Notes: generated from the letters alone by a model not told the origin. DNA of 64,000 nt from Coniella vitis (GCA_011317545.1 WUJK01000002.1:2790001-2854000), one strand, 5' to 3'; numbered from the stretch's first letter, positions 1 through 12,269 are shown. Made by a program: numbers and translations.

Positions 1-889
1 ATCCTGCGTGCTAAGGGAATCTTAGAAATCAGCAGTCAGTTGACCGGCGTATGGAGGCGGGCCTCAAGCCACGGCTGTTGGGTAGTGCGTAGTGCTAAGA
101 TGCTGCTCAGCCGTGGCATTTTGAACACCAAGCGTGCAAGTTTAAACATCGCAGTGGGCATCAGCGTCGGACGGACGGAAGGACGTTGCCGCCATGCCGT
201 TGTGGCGGCAGCGCCCCTTCTCCGGCGCTCAGGAGCTGGTGACTTTGGTCTCCATAGTAATTATTTCTGTCACGGTACTATAGCCTAGGTATTTGGCGCT
301 AGAATTGCACCAAACAACCGGTTGGGTGGAAGATTGTCGACGGCTTTGTTAGTTCTCGGGCCCAGGGACGGGCGAAGCTGAAGCTCGTGCTGGATACAGA
401 CTGCCGCCCGACTCTCGCAGGGCTGGGCGGCACCCTATCACAGCACGATGCAGAAACTAAGTACCTACATAGTACTGTAATTACTACCCAAGTATGTACC
501 GTGGGACCCCCCCCTGCCAACCTGCCGGTATTGAGTATGTACTTCAAGTCGCGCTGGGTCCCGTTCCTTTATCCTCCTTTCTTCTTTCCTTATTTCCTCC
601 TCACACTCCATCTTCCTCTCCCTTCTTTTTTTTTCACTCTCACTGTCCTCTATCTTCCTCGCTGTATTTTACCGGTTGTGCTCACGCCCTGCCTCTCAGC
701 GTCGCCCACCGCCCTGCCCGGTCGTGAATTTATAAGCGAGCACCTCCTCTGGACTCGACGAACCCGTGCTAGTACCTACAACGCTTGGGCTAACCCGCGG
801 CCGCCCAGCTTAGAGCTACCCCGCCATCGTTGCGACTCCTAGGCAACCGCTTCGCAAGCTACCTCCACAAAGTCAGCAAGCCCGGCACT
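1..889. other. Upstream region of the acetyl-CoA synthetase gene
   Basis: No gene is recognised here. The stretch from about 565 to 670 is strongly pyrimidine-rich on the + strand, as is common in fungal promoters, and a TATA-like element lies at 729-736. Open frames across this stretch have the composition of non-coding sequence and no family features. Confidence 0.6.
729..736 (+). promoter_or_regulatory. TATA-like element (TTTATAAG) of the acetyl-CoA synthetase gene
   Basis: TTTATAAG lies about 155 bases before the ATG at 890, just downstream of a long CT-rich tract. Position and context fit a core promoter. This is inferred from sequence only. Confidence 0.4.
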
Positions 890-3485
890 ATGGCCCAAGA
901 AGCTACCAAGACGCCCGTGGTTCACGAGGCCCATGAGGTGGACACGTTCCGTGAGTGCTGTCCTTCGCAAAATAAATTCCCGATTTCTTTTGGCGCGCTT
1001 CACCACGTTGGTTTTTAATTTGGTCTCTTGGCGGCGCGACTGGTGCCGTGCTTTATTCAATCCAAATCCATTGGCCTCGCAAGTGCCCGAGTATTGCGCC
1101 TCAACATTTGCTGGCTGTTATGGGCCGGCAACGAGCTAATTGTCTCACAGATCCTCCTCAAAAGATGCTCGATAGTACGCAATCCTAACCTTTTGGGCAA
1201 GCAGCCAGCAGAAGATTCAAGATAATTCGGTTGGGGCGGTCGGATTCTCTGACACGTTTGCTAACTGTTCTGTTCTGCAGAGCATCCAAGCAAGCCTCAT
1301 TTGTCCGGTGAGTCGCGCGATCCGCTGGTTGGTAGGATAATTTGATGGAGGCCGCTATCGGACCAGCAATAGTGGTCTGGACCCTGAGGCTGACTAGTTT
1401 TGCGTGCATACAGGTTTGGAGGATTACCAGCAGCTCTACAAGCAATCCATCACCGAACCCGATCAATTCTGGGGTTCCAAGGCACGAGAGCTGCTCAGCT
1501 GGTCCAAAGACTTTCAGACGGTTCACACAGGAACTCTAGCCGGTGGCGACAATGCCTGGTTTCTCGAGGGCGAGCTGAATGCCTCGTACAACTGCGTCGA
1601 TCGCCATGCTGCCAAGGATCCCAACCGCGTCGCCATCATATACGAGGCCGACGAACCTCACGAGGGCCGCAATCTTACCTATGGCGAACTGCTACGCGAA
1701 GTCTGCAAGACGTCTTGGGTGCTCAAGCAGATGGGCGTTAAGAAGGGCGACACTGTTGCCGTATATATGCCCATGATACCCGAAGCACTCGTCGCACTGC
1801 TTGCCATTGTTCGCATTGGTGCCGTCCACTCGGTTGTATTTGCTGGGTTCTCTGCAGACTCATTGCGCGACCGTGTCATTGATGCCCGTTCCAAAGTAGT
1901 CATTACTACCGACGAGGGCAAGCGCGGCGGCAAGCTGATTGGGACCAAAAAAATTGTGGATGACGCGCTCAAGCAGTGTCCTGACGTTAGCCATGTCCTC
2001 GTTTACAAGCGGACGGGAGCCGACGTACCCTTTACACAGGGTCGGGATTGGTGGTGGCACGAGGAGGTGGAAAAGTGGCCTGCCTACATTCCTCCCGAGC
2101 CCATGAGCTCCGAAGACCCGCTCTTCCTTCTCTACACGTCCGGTTCGACTGGCAAGCCCAAGGGCGTTTTGCATACCACCGCCGGCTATTTGCTCGGAGC
2201 TGCGATGACCGGCAAGTATGTCTTTGACATTCATGACGGCGATCGGTACTTCTGTGGTGGCGATGTCGGTTGGATCACTGGCCACACTTACGTGGTGTAC
2301 GCTCCTCTCCTTCTTGGCGTCTCAACCGTCGTCTTTGAGGGTACTCCTGCGTACCCCAACTTTTCCCGCTACTGGGAAATCATCGACAAGCATCAGGTAA
2401 CGCAATTCTACGTGGCTCCTACTGCGCTCCGGCTGCTCAAGCGTGCTGGCGACCATTTCGTCAAGAGCAAGATGGCTCACCTGCGAGTTCTTGGCTCAGT
2501 GGGTGAACCTATTGCTGCAGAGGTCTGGAAGTGGTACTTTGAGGTCGTGGGCAAGGAAGAGGCGCAGATTGTGGATGTAAGTCTCACCCTTAACCCAAAA
2601 GACTTTATATTGCAGGGCGGCACTAACTTGCGCGAATAGACATACTGGCAAACAGAGACTGGGTCCAACGTCATTACGCCTCTGGCAGGTGTGACGCCGA
2701 CCAAGCCTGGTTCTGCTTCTTTACCCTTTTTTGGCATCGAGCCTGCCATCATTGATCCAGTCTCGGGCGATGAAATTCACGGCAACGATGTGGAGGGTGT
2801 CTTGGCTTTCAAGCAGCCGTGGCCCAGTATGGCAAGGACAGTGTACGGTGCTCACAAACGGTATATGGACACATATTTGAACGTCTACAAGGGCTACTAC
2901 GTAAGTGTGCTCCAGTTAGCCCCCCCCCCCCCCCAAACCCCCCAAAAATATCTACTCGCTCTCTTGGTGTTATACCCTTCTCTGCGTGACAAATATGTTA
3001 CTGATCATTGGAATCAGTTTACTGGTGATGGCGCCGGCCGCGACCACGAGGGCTTTTATTGGATACGAGGCCGAGTTGACGACGTTGTCAATGTCAGCGG
3101 TCACCGCCTCTCAACAGCTGAGATTGAGGCTGCGCTGATTGAACACCACGCGATTGCTGAAGCTGCGGTTGTTGGTATAGCTGATGAGCTCACCGGACAA
3201 GCCGTGAACGCCTTTGTTGCCATCAAAGATGGCAACGAGAGCTCGGATATTCTACGCAAGGAGTTCATTGTACAAGTGCGCAAGAGTATTGGGCCTTTTG
3301 CCGCACCGAAGGCTGTTTACGTTGTTCCAGATTTGCCCAAGACACGGTCAGGCAAGATCATGAGACGCATTCTGCGGAAGATCTTGGCAGGGGAGGAGGA
3401 CCAGCTCGGCGACACCTCTACGCTTGCGGATCCTTCGGTTGTTGAAAAGATTATTGCTGTTGTGCATGAACAACGCAAAAAATGA
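890..3485 (+). CDS. facA: Acetyl-CoA synthetase (acetate-CoA ligase), 5 exons
   Basis: This enzyme activates acetate to acetyl-CoA through an acetyl-AMP intermediate and supports growth on acetate and C2 sources. Exons are 890..950, 1281..1307, 1414..2576, 2640..2900 and 3018..3485, giving 659 residues, the usual size for the family. The frame stays intact across all four introns; exon 2 is only 27 bases. Visible motifs are the AMP-binding loop YTSGSTGKPKG near residue 269, the FTGDGAGRD and RGRVDDVVNVSGHR core motifs encoded just after intron 4, and the C-terminal SGKIMRR motif whose lysine (about residue 617) is the catalytic and acylation site of the family. The N-terminus (VHEAHEVDTF, then PSKPHLSG) is typical of fungal FacA. 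Intron 4 carries a long run of C. The gene name follows the Aspergillus usage (acu-5 in Neurospora). Confidence 0.95.
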
Positions 3486-5047
3486 GCTACTCATTGGTGT
3501 TAAGCGAATTTGACGGTTGTCTGTACTTGGAACACGAACTACAGACATGGCAAAGTTCGTGTGCGGATGACAACGACTTGGAATATGGACGTCGTATCGC
3601 TTACATGACGATGTACCTGGATGGCTTTCTTGGAGAGGGCAGTAGGTACGCTATGTGATTTGGTAGGATACAATAACTCTCTGGCACCTCCTTAGCTATT
3701 TTTGCAATCATGTTATTTATTCCCATTTGCCCTCGTGCTCTTGTGGAAATCAAAATCTTAGGCAGGGTTCGATTGCTGCGGCGATCCTAACAAGGAAGAG
3801 AGTATGGGCTCTTTGTGCACAGCCAAGGTAAGAATCGGCACACAAGAAACAATAGCATTGTGGCCCAGTGATGGCTGCTGTATCTCTCATGTCTTCATAA
3901 ATGCTTGCGTCGTCATGGCCCCGTCTTGGCTGGTCTTCTCGTGACTTGGCATGGTGGCTGCGCAGCGGCGTGAGTTGGTTTTGGCTTGGCCTACACATAC
4001 ACTCAGGTCTGAGCCACACCATGGTGCCAAGAAGGCAATCACACAATGGAGACATTATGCAAGTACAATTGTGATACCCATCTACGAGAACCGAGAAATA
4101 AGCAGTGACTTACTGACTCTGGAGCTCCGAACATAGAACAGGGTATTCCGACTGCATGGAGGGGAGAAATTTGCGGAGGCTGGAGCGGTGAATACAGGGC
4201 ATGCAACGATGCAATCCGTCGCAGTGGACTGTTCATTTTGGCATATTCGTCCGAAACGCACCTTATACTCCTCCGAGTGCTTCTCTGTACTGGCAGTAGA
4301 AAAGAGTCATCATGGGAGGTAGTGGGAAGTTAGAATTGGGCAAGAGGGAGGGTGATTGGCCGTGGAGTCGAGTTGGAGAGCAGGCTGCAGGCTGAAGAGA
4401 ATTGATGCAAATGCGTACCGAGGCAGGTGCTCGCTCTTGTGTCGTACTATGTACTGCTCAGGTGCCCACAGTTGGCTCCAAGCTAGGATGTCCATTGGGG
4501 GGGCGCGAATGCTATGTACAAACCTAGGTAGTACTATGTAGCATAGTATAAGCTTAGAAATTTAGGTGCCAACTCTAAAGACTACCTAGGTATGTACTTG
4601 CCCCAACGTCAGCTACTGACTTAATAGATGGGCTATGGAAGATCTTTAGGCTTTCGTGGTACTCCGAACAATGCTCAAGTACATTCCTGTTGGTACTCAT
4701 TTGACAACTTAAATCCTTCTCCGGCCGCTTTTGTCTGGCATTCCTTCATATACTGGCATAGTACAAAAGCAGGAGCCTGCGGCCAATGCTATGGGTATTC
4801 TGCCCGTCGCTCCTGCTCACCCATTGCGACCACCGTTCAGCGGCCGACCGACTTGTTGAACTGTGCTGACTGCAGCCCTCACGCATACAACAAAACCAGT
4901 GCCCCGCTCCAGCCAGCAACGAGTCGATGGTTGCTGACGTCTGCAGCTAAACAGCTCTGGCCCTTCTCTCATCTTGATGTTCATGCTCAACGCGAGCGCT
5001 GGCTTTGGACGGTTGTCGCTCTGGCCCCATAGTCCTCGCGCGTCGTC
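3486..5047. other. Intergenic region
   Basis: No gene is recognised. The part from about 4500 to 4620 contains several GTACTATGTA-like and CCTAGGTA-like palindromic words. Open frames here are short and have no family features. Confidence 0.5.
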
Positions 5048-7423
5048 ATGAAGCTGTTCCTCGCACACCATGTCGCCCTCATCGGCCTTTTCCTCGCCCT
5101 GGCCTGGGCCCACTCGACCCAGCGGAACCCACTACGCACTATCGCTCTTCTTGACGATGCTGTTCTGCGTACCCCTGCCAATCGCATCCATGCCCTTTCC
5201 TCCTTCCATCTAACCTTCACCTTGAGCGACACGCATCCCAGCATACGCCTGGCCCTCGAGCCTAACAACAATGTCGTCCCGGAGGGCGCCACCGTCACCT
5301 ATCTTGCTGAGGATGGCTCCGTGCAGAAGACTGAGGCCATCGACCGCCTCCAGCACCGCGTCTTCAAGGGCATAGCCTTTGTGAGGCACCCAGGACAGCG
5401 CGACTGGATCCAGGCGGGCTGGGCCAGGATTCACGTACATCGGGACGGTCTTCGTCCCGTCTTTGAGGGTGCCTTTCAGCTCTACGGCGACCAGCATCAC
5501 ATCCAGACAGTACATAACTATTACAAGACACGACTGGCTGCCGACCCGCACGTTGTCCGGCGACCCGATGACTCCATGGTTGTCTGGAGGGACTCGGACA
5601 TCGTTGCGGACCTCGCAAGTGTTCCCGGCTACGCTGACGAGCTCAAGAGAAGCCTCGTCACATCCCCGGTGTGCACTGCCGAGCAGCTCGTTTTCAACCG
5701 TGATGAAAAGCACCCTGTATATCGAGATATCACTGATGGTGCGTCAAAGCGTTCGCTCTGGGCTTCCATGTCCTCAAGCAACCTTTTTGCCCGTCAAATA
5801 GACGGCACCACCGGGGGCAATAGCGCCGGCATCAACTTGACCGCCGCCATAGGTTCTACGTCGGGTTGTCCAACGTCTGGCAAAGTTGCACTCCTTGGCA
5901 TCGCCACTGATTGCACCTATACAGCTGACTTTGCCAATGATACGGCAGTCAAGACTAATATCATTAGTCAGGTCAATACCGCCTCCCAATTGTATGAAAG
6001 TACATTTAACATCTCGCTCGGCCTACAGAATCTTACAATCAGTCCGGGCAATTGTCCCTCCACTGCAAGCACCGAGGCGCCATGGAACATTGACTGCTCG
6101 GACGATGTGACGATCACTGACCGCCTCAACCTCTTTTCACAGTGGCGCGGCCAAAACAACGATAGCAACGCCTACTGGACTCTGTTGAGTACCTGTAATA
6201 CTGGATCAGCTGTTGGGCTTGCCTGGCTAGGTCAGTTGTGCATGAGTGGCTCTTCGACAGAAGGCAACGAGACCGTGGCCGCGACCAACGTAGTTGTGCG
6301 CACATCAACCGAATGGCAGGTACTTGCTCATGAGTCCGGCCACACATTTGGCGCTGTGCACGACTGTACGTCGGAAACGTGCTCGGATGGCACGGCTACA
6401 AAGCAGCAATGCTGCCCGCTGAGCGCCTCTACGTGCAATGCCGATGGTCGATTCATCATGAACCCTTCTACTGCCTCTGGCATCACGCAATTCTCGCAAT
6501 GCACATTAGGCAACATCTGCTCGGCCTTGGGCCGCCAATCTGTCCAGTCTAGCTGTCTGTCCAACAACCAAGATATCCCAACCGTCACCGGAAGCCAGTG
6601 TGGCAACGGAATTGTCGAGACCGGAGAAGAATGCGACTGCGGCGGAACAGCGGGTTGCGACGGCAATACATGTTGCGACGGCACCACTTGCAAATTTGCA
6701 ACAAACTCTGTCTGTGACCCGTCGAACGAGGAATGTTGTACTTCGCAGTGTCAGTATGCGTCCAACGGTACTGTTTGCCGTGAGAGCACCGGCCTGTGCG
6801 ACCCCCAGGAGGTGTGTACTGGGTCAACTTCGACCTGTCCAGCGGACAAGACAGCCCCCGATGGCACTAGGTGTGGGTCAGGGCTTCAATGTGCTTCGGG
6901 CCAGTGCACCTCGCGAGACGAGCAGTGCAAGGCCCTGATGGGCTCCATGACGACGGACAACGACACAACTGCATGCGGTTCCTCGGGCTGTCAAATCTCG
7001 TGCCAGTCACCAGAATTTGGAAGCAACGTATGCTACCAGCTCAACCAAAATTTCCTCGACGGAACGCCCTGTGGTTGTGGTGGCGGCAAGTGTAGCAACG
7101 GGCAATGCGAGGGTAGCGATACGGGCGATGAAATCAAATGTTGGATTGACAATAATAAAGCAATTGTCATTCCAGTGGCTTGTGTGATAGGCGTGTTGTT
7201 GCTGTTGTCGATCGCGTGTTGTGCGTGGTCCTTTTTGCGCAGAAGAAGAAGGGGAGGTCAAGTAGCGGCGTTCACTGGGGTCAAACCACAGACCGACGCG
7301 GCTAAAGGGCGGCGAGCGACACGACTTATGGCGCCAGCAGGCTTGCAAGTCAGCGCAAGACAAGTGCCACCGCTGGCTCAAAGTGGAGTGCAGCCGCGAA
7401 GTGCGACATCACGATATGCATGA
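5048..7423 (+). CDS. Membrane-anchored ADAM-like zinc metalloprotease with disintegrin domain
   Basis: This is a single-exon gene of 791 residues. A signal peptide covers about residues 1-21 (MKLFLAHH, then a hydrophobic core). A long propeptide follows, with a Lys-Arg pair near residue 233 that would suit Kex2-type cleavage. The reprolysin-type zinc site HESGHTFGAVHD starts at His428, with Glu429 as the catalytic base and His432 and His438 as the other ligands. A disintegrin domain starts near residue 517 (QCGNGIVETGEECDCGG) and runs into a Cys-rich region to about 690. One membrane segment lies at about 705-727, followed by an Arg-rich stop-transfer stretch and a cytoplasmic tail of about 60 residues. 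The layout matches fungal ADAM proteases of the Aspergillus ADM-A/ADM-B kind, so the catalytic part should face the cell surface or the secretory lumen. The substrate is unknown. Confidence 0.93.
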   Translation: MKLFLAHHVALIGLFLALAWAHSTQRNPLRTIALLDDAVLRTPANRIHALSSFHLTFTLSDTHPSIRLALEPNNNVVPEGATVTYLAEDGSVQKTEAIDRLQHRVFKGIAFVRHPGQRDWIQAGWARIHVHRDGLRPVFEGAFQLYGDQHHIQTVHNYYKTRLAADPHVVRRPDDSMVVWRDSDIVADLASVPGYADELKRSLVTSPVCTAEQLVFNRDEKHPVYRDITDGASKRSLWASMSSSNLFARQIDGTTGGNSAGINLTAAIGSTSGCPTSGKVALLGIATDCTYTADFANDTAVKTNIISQVNTASQLYESTFNISLGLQNLTISPGNCPSTASTEAPWNIDCSDDVTITDRLNLFSQWRGQNNDSNAYWTLLSTCNTGSAVGLAWLGQLCMSGSSTEGNETVAATNVVVRTSTEWQVLAHESGHTFGAVHDCTSETCSDGTATKQQCCPLSASTCNADGRFIMNPSTASGITQFSQCTLGNICSALGRQSVQSSCLSNNQDIPTVTGSQCGNGIVETGEECDCGGTAGCDGNTCCDGTTCKFATNSVCDPSNEECCTSQCQYASNGTVCRESTGLCDPQEVCTGSTSTCPADKTAPDGTRCGSGLQCASGQCTSRDEQCKALMGSMTTDNDTTACGSSGCQISCQSPEFGSNVCYQLNQNFLDGTPCGCGGGKCSNGQCEGSDTGDEIKCWIDNNKAIVIPVACVIGVLLLLSIACCAWSFLRRRRRGGQVAAFTGVKPQTDAAKGRRATRLMAPAGLQVSARQVPPLAQSGVQPRSATSRYA

Positions 7424-8025
7424 ATGTTTATAATGATGGTGTTCCAATAATGAGGATGGCGCGTTTTGGAAGAGTAAAGTATTATATAAATTATCAGATG
7501 ATAGCGACACAGGCCTGAGCTCATAAGTGGGCGGATGCATGACATGCTTTTGAACCCGTGCCGGTTGTATGGCGGTGGGGGCATAGATACTGCGAAAATG
7601 CAGTTACATGCCATCGGCTAGGCTACAGGATGAGTCTGTTCGTTGGTGCGCGTGGCAGATATTTATATATTCTAGATCACGGATGTGATTAAGGCATTAA
7701 CCAGAATTGGAGACTCTCGGGACCAGTCATCCTAATGAATGCATCAGATATCATCATCGACGAGGAATTGGCTCGCCATGTCAATAAATTGGATTCTGTA
7801 GGCAGAAATTGAAAGCCGTCGACGTCTTATGGATTTGCACTGCTCATTATACTAATTTGGGAACACGCTGTGATGGAAAATCCACAGAAATACAAGTATC
7901 GATCTCGGTGTCGTACTATAGTTGTTACCGTTGCCTTGAAGTAAATTGACAACACGGTCAGCGCTCCCTATGCTTTGCTTCATGGACGGCGTCGCCTCTG
8001 AAGGGATAGCCACGATGCATTGCCA
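7424..8025. other. Intergenic region between convergent genes
   Basis: The 3' ends of the metalloprotease gene (+) and the His-rich protein gene (-) face each other here. No gene, RNA or repeat is recognised. Confidence 0.5.
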
Positions 8026-8900
8026 CTAATCATGGCTGGGGCCCGGTGGCAGGCCAGCACCTTTTCGACCAAGCGAATGTTGGGTTATATTGGAGGCTGG
8101 GTTGAGCCTCTGCTGTTGATTGCCTGGAGTATAGTAATTACCTCCCGCGGCAGGATAAGTGAGGTCTGGGATGGACAAATCGTCATCGTCGTAGTCGTCG
8201 AGACCACACATGATCTTTTTGAAGCGCAGGCGGGTGACGGGCAGAGTCTAGAGAATGGACAGCGTGAGAAGAGAGACGCGACAAGAGTATTCAATGCAGC
8301 CCTCAAAATGATACTACTCACATCTCCACTGCTGTAGGCATACATCATAAGTAGCTCTGGGTTGTCGAGAACCGTCTCGGCCCAGTCTCGGCGCTCTGTC
8401 TTTTGGAATGGCTCTTTTGATTGTCTGATAGGTCTGGTCAGTTGCGTGACTTGCAAGCAAAATTAGAGGGAAGAGTGAGCAAAACAAAGGGATGTTCACT
8501 TCGCGGGCGGGATACGGGCCATGGAAATGGAGGTCATGTCAAGAGGAGCGGATCTGCCTGTGCGGTGTGATGTCTCGGGTAAATAGGGATCCTTGCCACG
8601 AGCCTGGCGGTCGCGCATCTCTGCAGTAAAGGGCGGAACCATGTCGGACGGGTATAGAGGCCACTGGGAATGGGTGTGAGAGACCGTGGCCCACGAGGCA
8701 AGGCGTGACGGCGTCGGTGACGGAGCTGAGGCGAGGTGGGTTGGAGGCCGTGAGAAGGCGCTGGTGTCGTGGAGATGGTGGTGGAGATGGTGGTGGTGGA
8801 GATGGTGATGATGGGAGGCGGCGGCGGCGGCAGAAGAAGAAGAAGCAGAATAAGGGGACGGCGACGGAGACGAGGAGGAAGAAGGTGCCGAGGAAGCCAT
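8026..8900 (-). CDS. Conserved fungal protein with His-rich N-terminus, unknown function
   Basis: Three exons on the minus strand, 8500..8900, 8322..8424 and 8026..8247, join into 241 residues with clean GTGAAC/CAG and GTGAGT/TAG introns. The N-terminus is low complexity: Ser/Pro-rich, then an Ala run, then a His/Leu-rich stretch at about residues 30-45. The second half looks like the folded part. It has a stretch reading RRDWAETVLDNPELLMMYA, then, across intron 2, RLRFKKIMCGLDDYDDDD, followed by a Gln/Asn/Pro-rich tail. I recall this Trp-Ala-Glu...Leu-Met-Met block as widely conserved in filamentous ascomycetes but cannot attach a function. There is no signal peptide or membrane segment. The conserved block spans the second intron, which supports the gene model. 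Confidence 0.8.
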
Positions 8901-9485
8901 GAGTATAGTTTGGGTTTGTTCCTTCCTTTTCTCTTCTATTTCCTCTGCGCTTGAGTGTGTGAGGCAATCGCTTGCGACAAAAGGGAAAGCGCGGATCTTG
9001 GGTTGGTTGAGAAAGCGAAAGCAGAAGCAACCACCTGCTTTACTACTAGGTATACAAGAACCAAGTGCTACTGGTGGGAGGCGCCAAAGTACTTACTCTG
9101 TAGCCAGTAGCTTTAGGGGCAAAACATCATTGAGAGCCACTGCGAGTCACTAAACCGCAGGCATACAAAGCCGACATAAATGCCTATACTACGTAAGTAA
9201 CAGGTATTACCCCATACCCATTGGGCACGTGGCTATTCGTGATGCATTTTCTTTCTTCCTTCTCAACTCAACCAACCTTTGTCACACACACCAGTGATGC
9301 TCATCTCAATACGCGGCCACCGAGTCACAGACAAATAATGATTACAATGCTTACAATGCCCATACATACTCACAATGCTCACAATGACCGAGCACTCCCT
9401 CTCGCCAGCGACTCTAGGTGACACGTCATATATCCGCCCCTTTCGGCTGTGACGCCGTGCTCTGCTTGCTCGCTTGGTTGGTTGC
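8901..9485. other. Upstream region of the His-rich protein gene
   Basis: No gene is recognised. An imperfect CAATG-type direct repeat (CACAATG, TACAATG) occurs several times at about 9337-9385. Confidence 0.5.
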
Positions 9486-11211
9486 TCATGCAGTCTTCCA
9501 CCGCAGCAGCGTTAGCGAGTGCTTGCCAAACACAAAGCTGCCTTTCCCGTCCCACGAGCTCTCGTGCACGCCCACCTCTGCCTCGTCTGCCGTATTGCGC
9601 GCCTGCGTGTCGGGCCCGCTGACTGTGTGCACGTCGACCGGCCCCGCCACGCCCGCTAGCCGCGTCTCAAAGTCGTGCTCGGCGCTGACGTTGACGACGG
9701 CCACATTGACCGTTCCGTGCTCGTCTACCACCGCGCTGACATCGAGCCACGGTGCGCCCTGGTCCAGCACGCCCTGCAGCCAGGCTGGGCTGGTTGCGCC
9801 ATCGTACGAACCGCAGCTAACGTGCGCCGCCACCGTCCACCCGCGCATGTAGCGGCTAAACAGCAGCAGTGGCCACCACGTTGTCTGCTTAACCAGCCCA
9901 GTCGTGCTCGTCATGAGCGGCGAAATCACATTGACTGTCTGGGCAATGTTGGCCATGCCAATGTACCGGCTCTGCCGCACAAACACATTGAGCCACACGC
10001 CCACCGCTAGCGCATCCGACAGCGTGTACTGCTCCTCGGCTCCCTTCTCGCCTGGCGCCCGCGCCGGATCCCACACGTTCCACTCGTCAAAACAAATTGT
10101 CGTTCGCGGTTTGCCGGGTGGCACCTGGTTCTCGATGCGCGCAATGTCAATCAGCGCTGCTGCTGTCTGAATCGCCCGCTCCGCGGACAGCGGCGCAGTC
10201 ACGTTGACCTCGTGCTGAGCTGACGCCGTGTAGATGTGGATCGAGTGCATGTCAACGACCGAGACACATTCCTTGAGGACGTGGTAGTCCCATGAGCTGT
10301 GGCCCGTCTCGCCGCACAGAATGAGGCACAGGTCCGGGTCGAGCAGCCGCAATGCCTTGGCCCACTGTGCCGCCTTCTTCGCATAGTCCTCCTTGGTCAT
10401 CTGCTCAACCTGCCATGGCCCCCACATCTCATTGCCCAGCGCCCAGTATTTGACTCGGTACGGCTCTTGATGCCCGTTCTGCCGCCGCAGATTGGCATAG
10501 TATGTGTCCTTGGTGCCATTGCAGTATTCCACCCATGCCAGAGCCTCGTCCAGCGTTCCTGTGCCCATGTTGAGGCAAATATATGGCTCCACGCGCTCCT
10601 TCTTACCCTCGCTAAGCACTGACAGCCACTCCATAAACTCGTCTGTGCCGAACTGGTTCGATTCGGTTCCCAGCCAAGCCAGCTCGGGCCGCTTGGGTCG
10701 CTTGTCCCGCGGACCGACGCCGTCGATCCCTGGAAACCCCCAATTTGTTCAGCATGATGCGGTAGCTACATGTCCTCTTACATTTTCGCCGCTGCTGCAG
10801 GACTCGCGCACAACGACGAGAGCGATTGCTTCCCTTTGCAAACTATAAAGTAAAGGATGGGCCAGACTGACAGTGATAGGTTGCGACAAAATTGCCTCCG
10901 GGATACCGGATAACGGGGACATCAAGATCACGGAGCGCCTCTAGGACGTCCTTGCGGAAGCCTCGCTCATCTGATAGTGGGTTCCCGGGGTCGTACATGC
11001 CGCCATAAATACATCTTCCCATGTGTCTTGAGTATCCAAGGTCTATTAGCTTTCCTTTGTCTTGCTTAGCAAATCACTTTTCTCGGATGGGGTTCAATGC
11101 TCACTCCGTGAAGCCACCGTACATCATCGGGTCTATTTTGGACAGCTTCTTCCGCGCATCGACCTCTATGACAGGCGTGTCGCCGTGCGCCAGTTTTGTG
11201 AAAGTGGTCAT
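9486..11211 (-). CDS. GH51 alpha-L-arabinofuranosidase, intracellular type, 3 exons
   Basis: This enzyme removes terminal alpha-L-arabinofuranosyl residues from arabinan or arabinoxylan fragments. Minus-strand exons are 11105..11211, 10872..11026 and 9486..10729, giving 501 residues, the normal length for the short GH51 type. The joined exons restore the family core: FTEHMGRCIYGGMYDP across intron 1, and RYPGGNFVATYHW then IDGVGPRDKRP across intron 2. The acid/base glutamate is Glu188 in ALGNEMWGPW and the nucleophile is Glu303 in CFDEWNVW. There is no signal peptide at the N-terminus (MTTFTKLAHG), so it probably acts inside the cell on imported oligosaccharides. It is divergent from the sugar transporter gene starting at 12270, with about 1.06 kb between the start codons, which suggests joint control. 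An alternative would be another GH51 specificity such as endoglucanase, but the motifs fit arabinofuranosidase best. Confidence 0.93.
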
Positions 11212-12269
11212 GGCGATCAAGTGATGAATTCAGAACGAGGGCCTTCTCATTAAGCTCAGGTAGGCTAGAGGGGCTATGGACATTCTTTTACGGATTCCAT
11301 GCTCTTGCCCACAGGTGATGGCTGTGGGTGACGGCCTTTCTTGTTGACATTCTTACCCCAACATCGTCCTTGAATCTTCCCCACACCTGGCAGGTGTCCG
11401 GCCAAGAGAGCGCCGGACCTTAATTGGGGGGCCAGGCTCATGATTGGAGCGCCTATTCTACCCGGACGACAGAGCCCCACAGGCTTGTAAGCGCAGCCCA
11501 TCATACTATAGCATTGGCAGTTTGGCTTCGTCCTGTGGGTTCACTTGTCTGGCAATAGGGCCGTTGGTTGCTTTGCGCTCCCATCATACCAGCGACATGA
11601 GGTTGTTCAGAGCATCACTGTGCAGGGCTGACGACGGCGCTTCTACCCAGACCGGGTATAGGCTGGCTCCGTTCAGCCCAATCATAGTACACTCCATCTC
11701 CAAAGCCCGCTGGATAGGACCAGGCTCACGGTTGATTGCTGCTGGCACTCAAATGTACCGGGAAAGCTTCTGATAGGAGGAATAGATGTTTCTCCTCCTT
11801 CTCCGAAGACGTCCAGATCCCCTGCAATCTGCGCCGTCGGGTGCAATAAACCCCATAATGGGCGTTGGATGCATCTTGCGGGTTGGTGCTATCCCATCAC
11901 CCCATGGTAGTTCTTTCTTCTCCGCATTACACTAGGTCGGGGAAGCGGGTCACCGCCATCCAAGTCGGTAGTCGTCCGGAGGCCAGGCCTGCGTGAGTGG
12001 TGGTGAGAGCCAACAACTCTTTGTGAACGGTCACTGGACCAACCGGCCACCATGATTCCTACACGCCCAGTGCTTGTGTATTACTCTGGTCTTTGACCTG
12101 ATGCTTGGACTATATAAGCCGCGCCATGTGGCCTTGTGGACATGCGTACAGCGAGCTCGATCTCCCGCCCTCTGACATCCGGGTCGAGGACAACGCCCCT
12201 GGGGTAGCGTCTGCTTACTCTACTTGATGAAATATTTTGCTGAAGGTTACACAGGCCATAACTATCAAG
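11212..12269. promoter_or_regulatory. Shared upstream region of the divergent GH51 and sugar transporter genes
   Basis: About 1.06 kb separates the two start codons. On the transporter side a TATA-like TATATAAG lies at 12111-12118, and a CCCCTGGGG palindrome near 12196-12204 contains the SYGGRG core used by CreA/CRE1-type carbon catabolite repressors. Both are sequence matches only. No other gene is seen in this stretch. Confidence 0.45.

Noticed and set aside
387..842. A 151-codon open frame upstream of facA
   Set aside because: Runs through the CT-rich promoter tract and gives low-complexity Ser/Leu/Pro/Phe text; no family features.
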